The notes beneath the pieces were generated by a model, which did not search any database, was not told the DNA's origin, and saw only the letters and a list, made by a program, of their open reading frames with translations. Shown one piece after another: positions 29,901 to 38,433 of a stretch of 64,000 nt of DNA (position 1 is its first letter; every line of letters begins with the position of its first letter). The translations under genes were made by a program, and so were the position numbers. This DNA comes from RPQJ01 sp963698735 (lineage in GTDB: Bacteria; Pseudomonadota; Gammaproteobacteria; Steroidobacterales; Steroidobacteraceae), in contig CAVOSA010000006.1 of NCBI GenBank assembly GCA_963698735.1, forward strand, positions 24,755-88,754, read 5' to 3'.

Positions 29901-30881
29901 TTGCGGTCGAGAACGAGCGGCGTCGCCTTCGTGGAATCGGCCGCCACCTGGGAACGGGTCGGCGTCCGCACCTGGGATTTCGACACCTGGCCTGCCGAGG
30001 CGACGGTGAAGAGCGGCCGACTGCAGCTGCGCGCATATCCCGGCCTGCAGGACGACGGGGCGAGCGTGCACCTGCATCTGTTCACGAACGAGGGCGCTGC
30101 ACGGCGGGCCTCACGGGCTGGAATCATTCGCCTGGCGGCTTTGGCGCTGCCCCAGCAGCACGAACTTGCCCGGAGACAATGGTCGGCCGACCGTGAATTC
30201 ACGCTGTTGCTGGCGGCCGCAGGTTTCGGCAAGGAGATGCTCGGCGAGATTGCCGACCGGGCGATCGCGGACGCCGTGCTTGGAGCCGCCGTCGAGTTGC
30301 CGCGGACGCGCGCGCAGTTCGAGGCGCTGCTCGAGCGCGGCAGGGCGGACGTGGTCGACCGTGCGGCCGACATCGCTCGCACGGTGAAGGCCGTGCTGCT
30401 GGCGCTGAAGGATGTGCGCGCGCACCTGGGCGTGCTGGCCGGCCCAGCGTTCGCGCCCGTCCGCGACAGCGTGCAGGACCAGCTCGGGGACTTGCTGGGG
30501 CCGGGGTGGATCCGTAACACGCCGGACGGCTGGTGGGCGCAGTTACCGAAGTACGTGCGGGCGATTGGCCGTCGGCTGGAACGTGCCAGGGGTGACGTGG
30601 AGCGGGATCGCAAGCTGCAGTCCCAGTGCGAACCCTACGCGCAGCAGGTGCGCCGGCTCAAGTTGTCGGCCGACCTCGACATGCCGTCCATCGAGCGGGA
30701 GCGACTGCGCTGGATGCTCGAGGAATTCCGGCTGTCGTTGTTCGCGCAGGACCTGCGCACGCTCATGCCGGTCTCGGCCAGGCGGCTCGATGAGCAGCTG
30801 CAGCTGGCCTTGCGCGAGGCCTCGGGGACGACACCTTCTCCAGCTCCTTCTCCCGCAAAAGGCGGTAAAGGGCTCGGGTGA
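26925..30881 (+). CDS. hrpA: HrpA: DEAH-box ATP-dependent RNA helicase
   Basis: A 1,318-residue HrpA-type RNA helicase involved in mRNA processing and ribosome rescue. Walker A is GATGSGKSTQLPK (about residues 99-111). The DEAH box is in LIIDEAHERN, motif III is VTSATIETQRF, and NVAETSLTIPG and QRRGRCGREGEG are motifs V and VI. The HA2/OB region and the long HrpA-specific C-terminal region follow. The last about 18 residues (starting PSPAPSPAKGG) are encoded by an intergenic-type repeat that has entered the reading frame, so the ancestral stop was probably slightly upstream. Confidence 0.95.
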   Translation: MPGTESAAARLAALRELLRDTLLRDRRRLQSTLDRLSRSPAAADPRELARLESQVRASAELVAARRASVPPIRYDETLPVHARREDIRRAVQAHQVVIVSGATGSGKSTQLPKICLEMGRGAAGLIGHTQPRRIAAQALANRISAELGSTTGDLVGYQVRFVDRTSPRTLVKLMTDGLLLREIESDPLLLRYDTLIIDEAHERNLNVDFLLGVCHRLLPKRPDLRLIVTSATIETQRFAEFFGGAPIIDVEGQSHPVEVRYRPLAEEEEEAPPLPEAVRDAIEELERDSRGLRGDALVFLPGEKQILETRDLLVRSRIDWDVLPLYGRLAGPEQDQVFAGHARRRIVLATNVAETSLTIPGVRFVVDAGLARVSRYSPRAKFQRLPIEPVAQASADQRRGRCGREGEGICIRLYSEEDYLARPRYTEPELLRTNLASLVLQMAALGLGSPQEFPFLDAPDARLLNDGYRLLQELGAVDGERRITRLGRQMASLPVDPRLARVLVEAGRTGCMDEALTIVSFLSIQDPRERPSDKTEAADEKHAQFADERSDFVGVVNLWQASREPAAGGNRALRHWCRGNFLSFLRMREWGDLREQLADMSRGLVRDAANQQAAGTAALHQTLLTGFLGGIGVLDEARTYLGARDTRFVIAPGTPLQKRPPHWIVAASLVETHRLYARMVAQVQPSWIESAGAHLVKRTYADAEWDALRGMAFARETVSLYGRVLSSGRRVSFSTVDPLAAQRMFVEEALVRRQPSMPFAFLDRNAGTRARLERAESCLRRRDLLAGEESIVRFYLERVPATIASTRAFEKWWRAEERTRPHYLDAAEQVFLAQPLPEVRARDYPATFDVHGNALHLNYRFDATAADDGVTLELPLPLLRALDAQRLEWLIPGWLREKVIALLRGLPKDVRREIVPIPDAADRLLASLPEFGSGSLLAHVAAFATQEAGVRVEPAQLAAIPLPPWLSVNLRVTDAAGKVVRVSRDLATLRDELRSRTSGVAFVESAATWERVGVRTWDFDTWPAEATVKSGRLQLRAYPGLQDDGASVHLHLFTNEGAARRASRAGIIRLAALALPQQHELARRQWSADREFTLLLAAAGFGKEMLGEIADRAIADAVLGAAVELPRTRAQFEALLERGRADVVDRAADIARTVKAVLLALKDVRAHLGVLAGPAFAPVRDSVQDQLGDLLGPGWIRNTPDGWWAQLPKYVRAIGRRLERARGDVERDRKLQSQCEPYAQQVRRLKLSADLDMPSIERERLRWMLEEFRLSLFAQDLRTLMPVSARRLDEQLQLALREASGTTPSPAPSPAKGGKGLG

Positions 30882-30960
30882 CGGTGTCAGCTCCCTCTCC
30901 CGTTCCAGCGGGAGAGGGTTGGGGTGAGGGTCCGAAACCCCTCTCCCGGAGCTGTCATCT
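30841..30960. repeat. Short intergenic repeats after hrpA, with hairpin
   Basis: Two and a half related copies of a C/T-rich-to-G/A-rich unit lie here: CAGCTCCTTCTCCCGC at about 30840, CAGCTCCCTCTCCCG at about 30889 and an inverted partial copy at about 30938. The middle copy folds into a clean stem of CCCTCTCCCG paired with CGGGAGAGGG (30893-30918). The first copy forms the end of the hrpA frame. It is a likely terminator or REP-like element. Confidence 0.55.
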
Positions 30961-31016
30961 CAGCGGAATGCCGTGTTTCGTTGCCATATACTCATGTGCA
31001 GGAGAGTGAACGCATC

Positions 31017-31979
31017 ATGGCAACACGCAGCGGCAGCAGGTTTTTCGGAGTGGCGGTCATGGCCGCGGCAGGCCTGTGCATGCCCGCGTTGCCGCTGCTC
31101 GCGCAGCAGGCCGCGCCCGCGAAGGTGGTTGAGCCCATCGCAGAGCTTCGCGTCCAGGCCGTCAGGCCGGGTCTCAACGTCATCTCCGGCGCCGGCTGCA
31201 ACGTCGTCGTGTGGTCGGGCACCGACGGCGTCGTGCTGATCGACAGCGGGCTGGCTGCTTCCTCTGCCGCGCTGGTCGACACGGTGACGCGCACCGCACC
31301 GGGGCAGGTCAGGTTTGTCCTCAATACCCACGGTCACGCCGATCACGCGGGCGGCAACGAGGCCTTCGCGCGCAAGGGCGCAGTGCTCATCGGGCACGAG
31401 TCGTTGCGCGAGCACGGCGGACGGGATCCCGCCGTCCCGGCGACGGGTAATGGCGACAACTCGAATGTCGCGCCAGGCGCGCGACCCGTGATCACGCTGA
31501 CTGAGTCCCTCGCGCTGCATCTGAACGGCGATCGTCTCGATGCCGTGCACGTGGCCGATGCGCACACGGCGTCGGACATCGTCATGCGCTGGAACGATGC
31601 TGATGTCGTCGCGCTGGGGGATATCTACTGGAGCGGTCAGTACCCGTACATCGATGTCGAATCCGGCGGCTCGCTCGCGGGAATGGTGGCTGCGGTCGAA
31701 GCCGCGCTCGCCCGCTCGAACTCGCGGACGGCCGTGGTCCCGGGCCACGGCCCGGTGTCGAACCGCGCGGAACTCGCCGCTTATCGTGACATGCTCGTGG
31801 CCGTGGGCCGCAAGGTGCGCGAGGCGATCGAGAGCGGCATGGGGATCGAGGAGATCCTCACGGCGAAACCCACGGCTGAATTCGATGCGCGTTATGGACG
31901 CCCCGGCGCCATCGTGGCGCCGGAGGAATTCGTCCGCAGCGTCTACCGCGACCTGGCGCCGAAGCGCCCAGGCCGGTAG
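31017..31979 (+). CDS. Exported metallo-beta-lactamase-fold hydrolase
   Basis: A 320-residue MBL-fold protein with a signal peptide (residues about 1-30, ending PLLAQQAA), so probably periplasmic. The zinc-binding HxHxDH motif is TGHADH-like (NTHGHADHAGGNEAF). A later Asp in ALGDIYWSG and His in VVPGHGPVSNRAE complete the two-metal site. It is not a recognisable class B beta-lactamase, because the active-site loops differ; it resembles the broad hydrolase group including quinoprotein-relay and lactonase-like proteins. ATG 31017 has AGGAGAG 11 bp upstream. Substrate unknown. Confidence 0.85.
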   Translation: MATRSGSRFFGVAVMAAAGLCMPALPLLAQQAAPAKVVEPIAELRVQAVRPGLNVISGAGCNVVVWSGTDGVVLIDSGLAASSAALVDTVTRTAPGQVRFVLNTHGHADHAGGNEAFARKGAVLIGHESLREHGGRDPAVPATGNGDNSNVAPGARPVITLTESLALHLNGDRLDAVHVADAHTASDIVMRWNDADVVALGDIYWSGQYPYIDVESGGSLAGMVAAVEAALARSNSRTAVVPGHGPVSNRAELAAYRDMLVAVGRKVREAIESGMGIEEILTAKPTAEFDARYGRPGAIVAPEEFVRSVYRDLAPKRPGR

Positions 31980-31982
31980 CGG

Positions 31983-33515
31983 TTAAGCCGACACGTCGAA
32001 GTTGATGCCCTGCGCCAGCGGCAGGTCCGCGCCCCAGTTCACGGTACAGGTCTGACGTCGCATGTAGGCCTTCCACGAGTCCGAGCCGGACTCGCGGCCA
32101 CCGCCCGTATCCTTCTCGCCACCGAACGCGCCGCCGATCTCGGCACCCGACGTGCCGATGTTGACGTTGGCGATGCCGCAGTCGGAACCGGCCGCCGACA
32201 GGAAGCGCTCCGCGTGCTGCAGGCGGTCGGTAAAGATGGACGACGACAGGCCATGCGCCACGTCGTTCTGCGCGGCGATGGCTTCGTCCAGCGTCCTGTA
32301 CGGCACCAGGTAGAGCACCGGGCCAAACGTCTCCGTCCTGACGATTTCCCACTCGCCGCGCGCGACCACGATCGCCGGCTCGACGAAGAAGCCCGGACGG
32401 TCCAGGCGCTTGCCGCCACAGAGCAGCCGGCCGCCCTGGGCCACCGCCTGCGACACCGCGGATTCGAAGCGCGCGACCGAGTTGCCGTCGATCAGCGGAC
32501 CCATCAGCGTGCCCTGCGCGAGCGGATCGCCGATGCGGACCTGCCGGTAAGCGCTGGTGAGTCGTCGCTCGAGTTCCGCCATGCGCGATTCGTGGACGAA
32601 GACGCGGCGCGTCGTGGTGCAGCGCTGGCCCGCAGTGCCCACGGCGCCGAAGACGATCGCGGGCACGACCAGGTCGAGGTTCGCGAACTCATCGACGATG
32701 ATTGCGTTGTTGCCGCCGAGTTCGAGCAGCGACTTGCCGAGGCGCTTCGCCACGCGCATGCCGACGTCACGGCCAACGGCCGTCGAGCCGGTGAACGAGA
32801 CCAGGTCGACCCGGCGGTCTTCGACGAAGCGGATCGCCAGCTCGGTGCCTTCGTCGATGAACAGCTGGAAGATCGGCGGCAGGCCGTGCCGCTCCAGCAC
32901 GCGATTGCACAGGTGCTGCACGGCGACGGCGCAGAGCGCCGTCTTGGGCGACGGCTTCCACACCGTGACGTTGCCGCAGATCGCGGCGAGGAACGCATTC
33001 CACGACCACACCGCGACCGGGAAATTGAACGCGCTGATGACACCGACCACGCCGAGCGGGTGCCACTGCTCGAACATGCGGTGGTTCGGCCGTTCGGAGT
33101 GCATCTGCAGGCCATAGAGCATGCGCGACTGGCCGACCGCGAAGTCGGCGATGTCGATCATCTCCTGTACCTCGCCGTCGCCCTCGGGCTTGATCTTGCC
33201 CATCTCGAGCGAGACCAGGCTGCCGAGTTCAGACTTGTGCTTGCGCAGTTCCTCGCCCATCAGCCGCACGGCTTCACCGCGCTTCGGCGCCGGCACCGAG
33301 CGCCAGGCCTTCGCGGCTGCTACGGCGGAGGCCATGACCTGCTCGTACTGCGCCGGCGTGGTGGCACGGACGCGGGCGATGACTTCGCCGGTCGTCGGAT
33401 TCACGGACTCGATGATCTTCGCCTGCGCGTCGTCCAGCCAGCCGCCGTGGCCTGACCAGGTGCCCGCATTGAGCTGGGCGAGCCCGAGGCTCTGCAGCAG
33501 CGCGGCGCTCATCAT
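31983..33515 (-). CDS. Aldehyde dehydrogenase, aminoadipate-semialdehyde type
   Basis: A 510-residue NAD(P)-dependent aldehyde dehydrogenase. Visible are FNFPVAVWSWNAFLA, the cofactor loop SFTGSTAVGRDVG, the general-base ELGGNNAIIVDE and the catalytic Cys in AGQRCTTTRRVFV. The ELGGNNA and GQRCTTTRR forms are typical of the alpha-aminoadipic semialdehyde (piperideine-6-carboxylate) dehydrogenase subgroup. Its ATG overlaps the stop of the upstream saccharopine dehydrogenase gene by 4 bp. Saccharopine is therefore split to aminoadipate semialdehyde and this enzyme oxidises it to aminoadipate, completing the first stage of lysine catabolism. Confidence 0.92.
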   Translation of the reverse strand: MMSAALLQSLGLAQLNAGTWSGHGGWLDDAQAKIIESVNPTTGEVIARVRATTPAQYEQVMASAVAAAKAWRSVPAPKRGEAVRLMGEELRKHKSELGSLVSLEMGKIKPEGDGEVQEMIDIADFAVGQSRMLYGLQMHSERPNHRMFEQWHPLGVVGVISAFNFPVAVWSWNAFLAAICGNVTVWKPSPKTALCAVAVQHLCNRVLERHGLPPIFQLFIDEGTELAIRFVEDRRVDLVSFTGSTAVGRDVGMRVAKRLGKSLLELGGNNAIIVDEFANLDLVVPAIVFGAVGTAGQRCTTTRRVFVHESRMAELERRLTSAYRQVRIGDPLAQGTLMGPLIDGNSVARFESAVSQAVAQGGRLLCGGKRLDRPGFFVEPAIVVARGEWEIVRTETFGPVLYLVPYRTLDEAIAAQNDVAHGLSSSIFTDRLQHAERFLSAAGSDCGIANVNIGTSGAEIGGAFGGEKDTGGGRESGSDSWKAYMRRQTCTVNWGADLPLAQGINFDVSA

Positions 33516-34681
33516 GCCGCTCCTGCGCTGACGCGCTGCTGGCCGGTGGTGCCCGCGACGATCATGCGCGAGGACACTTCCTTGCCGCCGACGTCGGAGT
33601 AGTGCCGGCCGAACCGGTTGGCGAGCACGTCCACCAGGCTGAAATCCTCCTGGCGCACGAATCCGTGGTAACGGCCCGGGTTCTGCATGACGAGGTCGAC
33701 CACGGCGCAGATTCCGGCGGCGGTCGTGACCTGGATCGCCGACCAGAGCCGGCCGGCAATGACCTGCGGGTAGATCTTGCTGACGTAGTTCTCCTCGCGC
33801 AGTTCGCCATGCTGGCGGCCCGCGACTGCGACGTAGACGATCACGACGTCCTGCAGGGTCTGCGGCACCGCGTTCTCCAGGACGCGCTTCAGCGTGCCGC
33901 GGTCGAAGTTGAGCTTGAGGTCGTTCATGAGCAGGCGCATCTGCGCGCAGTGACCGGGGTAGCGGATGGTCTTGTAGTCCATCGTCTGCGCCTTGTCGCC
34001 GTAGGTCTCGGCCAGCGAGCCGAGGCCGCCCGAGGTGTTGAACGCCTCGTAGATCATGCCGTCGATCTCGATCTCCTCGAGGCCCTCGAGCGGCGACACT
34101 TCGACCGCGCGGCCGTCGACGAGCGCTTCGCACGGGTTGCCGTACTCGTTGATGAGTCCGTCGGTGGACCAGGTCAGCGAGTACTTGAGTGCGTTGTTCG
34201 GGTGCTGGGGCAGGGCGCCGACGCGCAGCTTCACGCTGCGGATCTCGTCGAAGTGCTGGATCAGCGCGTTGGCGGCGATGCTGATGAAGCCGGGCGCGAG
34301 TCCGCACTGGGGCACGAAGGCGCGCGAGGAGCCCTCTGCCAGCTTGCGCACGGAACGCGTGACCGCGACGTCTTCGGTGAGGTCGAAATAGTGCGCGTTC
34401 ACTTTGCGCGCGATTTCGGCCACCTTCACGTTGCAGTAGAACGGCAGGCTCGAGATGATCGTGTCCGTAGGGTGCTGGCGCAGGTGCGCCTCGAGGGCGG
34501 CCGGGTCGGACGCGTCGAGTTCATGGGCGTGCAGGTTCGGCAGGCCGTGCGCGGCGACGACCGAGTTCGCGGAATTGCCGTTCACGTCGGCGACGTGCAC
34601 TTCGTAGTCCCGGCACTCGGCGAGGAACCCGGAAATCAGGGCGCCGATCTTGCCTGCCCCGAGGATGAGAACCTTCTGCAT
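33512..34681 (-). CDS. Saccharopine dehydrogenase (LYS9-type)
   Basis: A 389-residue saccharopine reductase/dehydrogenase-family protein. The N-terminal Rossmann motif is VLILGAGKIGALISGFL. DLTEDVAVTRSVRKLAEGS and QCGLAPGFISIAANAL are family blocks, and the C-terminal domain dimerises. The glutamate-forming enzyme converts saccharopine to glutamate and aminoadipate semialdehyde, which the coupled downstream dehydrogenase then oxidises. No lysine-ketoglutarate reductase gene is in the window, so the source of saccharopine is elsewhere. ATG 34681 starts MQKVLILGAGK. Confidence 0.9.
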   Translation of the reverse strand: MQKVLILGAGKIGALISGFLAECRDYEVHVADVNGNSANSVVAAHGLPNLHAHELDASDPAALEAHLRQHPTDTIISSLPFYCNVKVAEIARKVNAHYFDLTEDVAVTRSVRKLAEGSSRAFVPQCGLAPGFISIAANALIQHFDEIRSVKLRVGALPQHPNNALKYSLTWSTDGLINEYGNPCEALVDGRAVEVSPLEGLEEIEIDGMIYEAFNTSGGLGSLAETYGDKAQTMDYKTIRYPGHCAQMRLLMNDLKLNFDRGTLKRVLENAVPQTLQDVVIVYVAVAGRQHGELREENYVSKIYPQVIAGRLWSAIQVTTAAGICAVVDLVMQNPGRYHGFVRQEDFSLVDVLANRFGRHYSDVGGKEVSSRMIVAGTTGQQRVSAGAA

Positions 34682-34836
34682 GGTCGAAAACTCCTGGTGG
34701 CACCCTGCGGCGAGGGGATTCCCGTGCCTGCCGTGGGTGCGCATACTGGTTTGAGGGGCGCGATTCTGACGAAACCGCGCCCCGGCGTACATCCGGTTTC
34801 TTTTGCAGCGCAAAGATTCCCGGTAGGATCAATGGG

Positions 34837-36192
34837 ATGAACGCCGTCCCCCAGGCCCTCGAGTGGTCACCCACCAGCTGGACTTCGCGCCCAGCGCAGC
34901 AGCAGCCGACCTACCGCGATCCGGTCGCCCTGGCCCGGGCCGTCGAGTCGCTCGGCAAGTTGCCGCCAATCGTCGTGTCCTGGGAGGTCGATGCCCTCAA
35001 GCGGCAGATCGCCGAAGCCCAGCGTGGCGAGCGGTTCCTGCTGCAGGGGGGCGACTGCGCCGAGTCGTTCGCTGACTGCGATTCCGGCCAGATCGCGCGC
35101 AAGCTCAAGATCCTGCTGCAGATGAGTCTCGTGCTGCTGCACGGCATGAAGAAGCCGGTCATCCGTGTCGGCCGTTTTGCCGGCCAGTATGCCAAGCCAC
35201 GCTCCACCGACACTGAGACGCGCGACGGCATCACGCTGCCTTGCTATCGCGGCGACCTGGTCAACCGGCCAGGCTTCACGCAGTCCGAGCGCGAGCCCGA
35301 CCCCGAACTGCTGTTGCGCGGCTACGAGCGCGCGGCGCTCACGCTCAATTTCGTACGCGCGCTGATTGACGGCGGCTTTGCGGACCTGCACCACCCGGAA
35401 TACTGGGACCTGGGCTTCGTCAAGCATTCACCGCTGGCCGACGAGTACCGGCAGATCGCCACCTCGATCGCGGACTCGCTCGATTTCTTCGAGGCGATGA
35501 GCGGCAGCCGGGTGCACGAGGCGAGCAGGGCCCCGTTCTACGCGAGCCACGAAGCGCTGCACCTGTTGTACGAACAGGCGCAGACGCGGTTCATCCCGCG
35601 CAGCGAGCGCTGGTACAACCTGTCGACGCACCTGCCGTGGATCGGCATGCGAACAGCCGACCTCGACGGCGCGCACGTCGAGTACTGTCGCGGCATTTCC
35701 AATCCAGTAGGCGTGAAGGTCGGGCCGACGATGGATGCCGCCTGGGTCCAGGGGCTTTGTCATACGCTGAATCCGAACCGGGAAGCGGGCCGGCTGGTGC
35801 TGATCCACCGCATGGGCGCCAGGAATGTCGAGGCGAGACTGCCGGGCCTCATCGAGTCGGTGCGCGCCACCGGCGTGCCGGTGCTGTGGGTCTGTGACCC
35901 GATGCACGGCAACACCGAGTCGACGGCCTCCGGCGTCAAGACGCGCCGGTTTGACAACATCCTGTTCGAGCTGGAGGCTGCGTTCAAAGTGCACCGCTCG
36001 CTGGGGAGCTACCTCGGCGGAGTGCATTTCGAGCTGACGGGTGAGGACGTTACCGAGTGCACCGGCGGCGCGCGCGGCCTCGCGGATGCCGATCTCGCCA
36101 AGGACTACCGGTCGCAGGTGGACCCGCGACTCAACTACGAGCAGGCCCTCGAACTCGCGATGCGGATCGCGACCGTCGCCCGCTCTGCCTGA
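34837..36192 (+). CDS. Class II 3-deoxy-7-phosphoheptulonate synthase
   Basis: A 451-residue class II (plant/actinobacterial-type) DAHP synthase, first enzyme of the shikimate pathway. It is recognised by the length and by LLQGGDCAESFADC, FAGQYAKPRSTDTE, RGISNPVGVKVGPTMD, RMGARNVEARLPGLI and CDPMHGNTESTASGVKTR. It differs from the class I AroF/G/H of enterics. In proteobacteria class II enzymes serve either general aromatic synthesis or phenazine-like secondary metabolism; no secondary-metabolite genes are nearby, so a general role is assumed. The 3' end overlaps the convergent rluE frame by about 60 bp. Confidence 0.93.
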   Translation: MNAVPQALEWSPTSWTSRPAQQQPTYRDPVALARAVESLGKLPPIVVSWEVDALKRQIAEAQRGERFLLQGGDCAESFADCDSGQIARKLKILLQMSLVLLHGMKKPVIRVGRFAGQYAKPRSTDTETRDGITLPCYRGDLVNRPGFTQSEREPDPELLLRGYERAALTLNFVRALIDGGFADLHHPEYWDLGFVKHSPLADEYRQIATSIADSLDFFEAMSGSRVHEASRAPFYASHEALHLLYEQAQTRFIPRSERWYNLSTHLPWIGMRTADLDGAHVEYCRGISNPVGVKVGPTMDAAWVQGLCHTLNPNREAGRLVLIHRMGARNVEARLPGLIESVRATGVPVLWVCDPMHGNTESTASGVKTRRFDNILFELEAAFKVHRSLGSYLGGVHFELTGEDVTECTGGARGLADADLAKDYRSQVDPRLNYEQALELAMRIATVARSA

Positions 36193-36788
36193 CGGCAGGT
36201 CCCTCGCGCCGGCCTGCCGCGAGCACGGCTTCCGCTTCGGCCCTGGACACCTCGTGCCATTGGCCCGGTGCAAGTCCGTCAACGGTCCACGGGCCCACGG
36301 CCCAGCGAATCAGCCGCAGGGTGGGGTGGCCGATGGCCGCAGTCATGCGGCGAACCTGCCGGTTCCGCCCTTCGCTCAGTTCCAGTTCGATCCAGGCCGT
36401 CGGGATGGCTTTGCGCTCGCGGATCGGCGGCACCCGCGGCCACAGGCCCGCGGGCTCGGCAATCAGCCGGGCCGGGGCCGGGCGGGTACGCCCGTCGTTG
36501 AGCGTGATCCCGTTGCGCAGGGGTTCCAGCGCGTCCTCGGTGGGGCTGCCTTCGACCTGGACACGGTAGCGTTTCACCAGCGGCGAGCCCGGCTGGCTGA
36601 TCCTGCGCTTGCCAGGGTCCGAAATCCGTCAGCAGCATCAGGCCCTCGCTGTCGAAGTCAAGCCGTCCGGCAGGGTAGACCCCCGGCAGGGACAGGTAGT
36701 CGGCAAGTGAGCGCCGACCGTCCGCTGCCGTGAACTGCGGCAGCACTTCGAAGGGCTTGTTGAACAGGATCAGGCGCATCGTCTGCAT
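36131..36788 (-). pseudogene. rluE: RluE-type 23S rRNA pseudouridine synthase, one frameshift
   Basis: A RluE/RsuA-family pseudouridine synthase in two frames. The N-terminal part (from ATG 36788 or 36779) reads LILFNKPFEVLPQF and the catalytic block VYPAGRLDFDSEGLMLLTD, which contains the active-site Asp. The C-terminal part reads VKRYRVQVEGSPTEDAL to NRQVRRMTAAIGHPTLRLIR. The frames meet at 36622-36624, where a three-base T run (coding strand) would need to be two. Both halves are well conserved, so the defect is recent or a sequence error. The C-terminus runs about 30 residues past the usual end into the aroG-type gene. Confidence 0.8.
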
Positions 36789-36813
36789 TGTCCCGGATGC
36801 GGACATGTCACGC

Positions 36814-36842
36814 TTGCCCGGACCGAAGTCCGCGTCTATTCT
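36814..36842 (+). promoter_or_regulatory. Candidate sigma70 promoter of aceA
   Basis: TTGCCC (36814-36819) and TATTCT (36837-36842) are separated by 17 bp, about 75 bp before the isocitrate lyase ATG. The spacer includes a 5-bp inverted repeat, CGGAC-CGAA-GTCCG (36818-36831), which could be a regulator site for this acetate-responsive gene. Assigned by pattern only. Confidence 0.4.
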
Positions 36843-36916
36843 TATTTGTGCGGTGCAACACGATCTTGGGGTGCAGCGTGGCTGCCCGTGACGCCTATCC
36901 ACCAGAGGACGACGAC

Positions 36917-38224
36917 ATGACGAATCCGGCGCAACTACTGAGAGATTCCTGGGCGAAGGATCCCCGCTGGGCGGGCATCCGGCGCACGTACAAGGCCGAG
37001 GACGTCATTCGCCTGCGTGGCAGCGTGCAGATCGAGCACACGCTCGCGCGCCTCGGCGCCGAGAAGCTGTGGAAGCTCGTGAACACCGAGCCGTACGTGA
37101 ACTGCCTCGGCGCGCTCACGGGCGGCCAGGCGATGCAGCAGGTCAAGGCCGGCATCAAGGCCATCTACCTGTCGGGCTGGCAGGTCGCTGCCGACAACAA
37201 CAGCTACATGTCGATGTATCCCGACCAGTCGCTGTACCCGGTCGACTCGGTGCCGAAGGTGATCGAGCGCATCAACTCGTCGTTCAAGCGCGCGGACGAG
37301 ATCCAGCATTCCAAGGGCATCACGCCGGGCCACAAGGACTACGTCGATTTCTTCGCGCCGATCGTTGCGGACGCGGAAGCGGGCTTCGGCGGCGTTCTGA
37401 ACGCTTTTGAACTCATGAAGGCAATGATCCGCGCCGGCGCCGGCGGCGTGCACTTCGAGGACCAGCTCGCCTCGGTCAAGAAGTGCGGCCACATGGGCGG
37501 CAAGGTGCTGGTGCCGTCGCAGGAAGCGGTGCAGAAGCTCACCGCCGCGCGGCTCGCGGCAGACGTCTGCGGCGTGCCGACGATCATCCTCGCGCGCACG
37601 GACGCCGAGGCGGCCGACCTGCTGACCAGCGACGTGGACCCGAACGACAAGCCGTTCTGCACGGGTGAGCGCACGCCTGAGGGCTTCTATCGCACGAAGC
37701 CGGGCGTCGAACAGTCGATCTCGCGCGGCCTCGCCTACGCGCCGTTTGCCGACATGGTGTGGTGCGAGACCGGCAAGCCGGACCTTGCGTTCGCGAAGAA
37801 GTTCGCCGAGGCGATCCGCAAGCAGTTCCCGGGCAAGCTGCTTGCCTACAACTGCTCGCCCAGCTTCAACTGGAAAAAGAACCTCGACGACGCGACGATC
37901 GCGAAGTTCCAGCGCGAGCTCGGCGCGATGGGCTACAAGTACCAGTTCATCACGCTCGCGGGCATCCACAACATGTGGTTCAACATGTTCGACCTCGCCC
38001 AGGAGTACGTGAAGAGCGGCATGACCGCCTACGTCGAGAAGGTGCAGGAGCCGGAGTTCGCGGCGCGCGATCGCGGTTACACCTTCGTGTCGCACCAGCA
38101 GGAAGTCGGCACGGGTTACTTCGACGACGTGACCAACGTCATCCAGGAAGGCCACTCGTCGACGACCGCCATGCACGGCTCGACCGAGGAAGAGCAGTTC
38201 GCGACGGGCGGCGCCCACCACTGA
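36917..38224 (+). CDS. aceA: AceA: isocitrate lyase
   Basis: A 435-residue isocitrate lyase, the entry enzyme of the glyoxylate shunt, splitting isocitrate to succinate and glyoxylate. The catalytic motif KKCGHMGGKVLVP, GGVHFEDQL and NCSPSFNWKK are intact. ATG 36917 follows AGAGGA by 7 bp and starts MTNPAQLLRDSWAKDPRW; the open frame extends upstream but is not conserved. Malate synthase is not in this window. Together with acnA and fumC it implies growth on acetate, fatty acids or acetyl-CoA from the catabolic clusters. Confidence 0.96.
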   Translation: MTNPAQLLRDSWAKDPRWAGIRRTYKAEDVIRLRGSVQIEHTLARLGAEKLWKLVNTEPYVNCLGALTGGQAMQQVKAGIKAIYLSGWQVAADNNSYMSMYPDQSLYPVDSVPKVIERINSSFKRADEIQHSKGITPGHKDYVDFFAPIVADAEAGFGGVLNAFELMKAMIRAGAGGVHFEDQLASVKKCGHMGGKVLVPSQEAVQKLTAARLAADVCGVPTIILARTDAEAADLLTSDVDPNDKPFCTGERTPEGFYRTKPGVEQSISRGLAYAPFADMVWCETGKPDLAFAKKFAEAIRKQFPGKLLAYNCSPSFNWKKNLDDATIAKFQRELGAMGYKYQFITLAGIHNMWFNMFDLAQEYVKSGMTAYVEKVQEPEFAARDRGYTFVSHQQEVGTGYFDDVTNVIQEGHSSTTAMHGSTEEEQFATGGAHH

Positions 38225-38239
38225 GCTGACTGCTCCGCA

Positions 38240-38267
38240 CACCTCTCCCGGTCCTCCGGGAGAGGTG
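38240..38267. terminator. Strong stem-loop after aceA
   Basis: CACCTCTCCCGG and CCGGGAGAGGTG form a perfect 12-bp stem with a four-base loop, 15 bp after the aceA stop. There is no T-tract, so it may act in 3'-end protection or with Rho, not as a classic intrinsic terminator. Confidence 0.55.
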
Positions 38268-38290
38268 GGCAGGGCGCGGGTGAGTGTCTT

Positions 38291-38366
38291 GGCGTTCGAT
38301 CCGGGACCTCTCCCCGAGCTTGGAAAGGCAGACACGCGCTCTGGGAGAGGTCCCGGATCGAACGCC
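38291..38366. repeat. Stem-loop repeat, copy D (core in reverse orientation)
   Basis: The 28-nt arms (38291-38318 and 38339-38366) pair with one mismatch around the exact 20-nt core, here as CTTGGAAAGGCAGACACGCG (38319-38338). Arm sequence is related to copy B (GATCCGGGACCT) but longer, and differences are compensated on both sides. Confidence 0.85.
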
Positions 38367-38387
38367 TGACGTTACGCGCGCCGTGCG

Positions 38388-38411
38388 CCTTTTCCGCCTT
38401 TGCGGAAAAGG
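38388..38411. repeat. Hairpin between repeat copies D and E
   Basis: CCTTTTCCGC and GCGGAAAAGG pair around a four-base loop. It is unrelated to the conserved core and may be a terminator or a decayed repeat. Confidence 0.45.
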
Positions 38412-38433
38412 TGCTCAGGCGCTGTCTCGCAAG

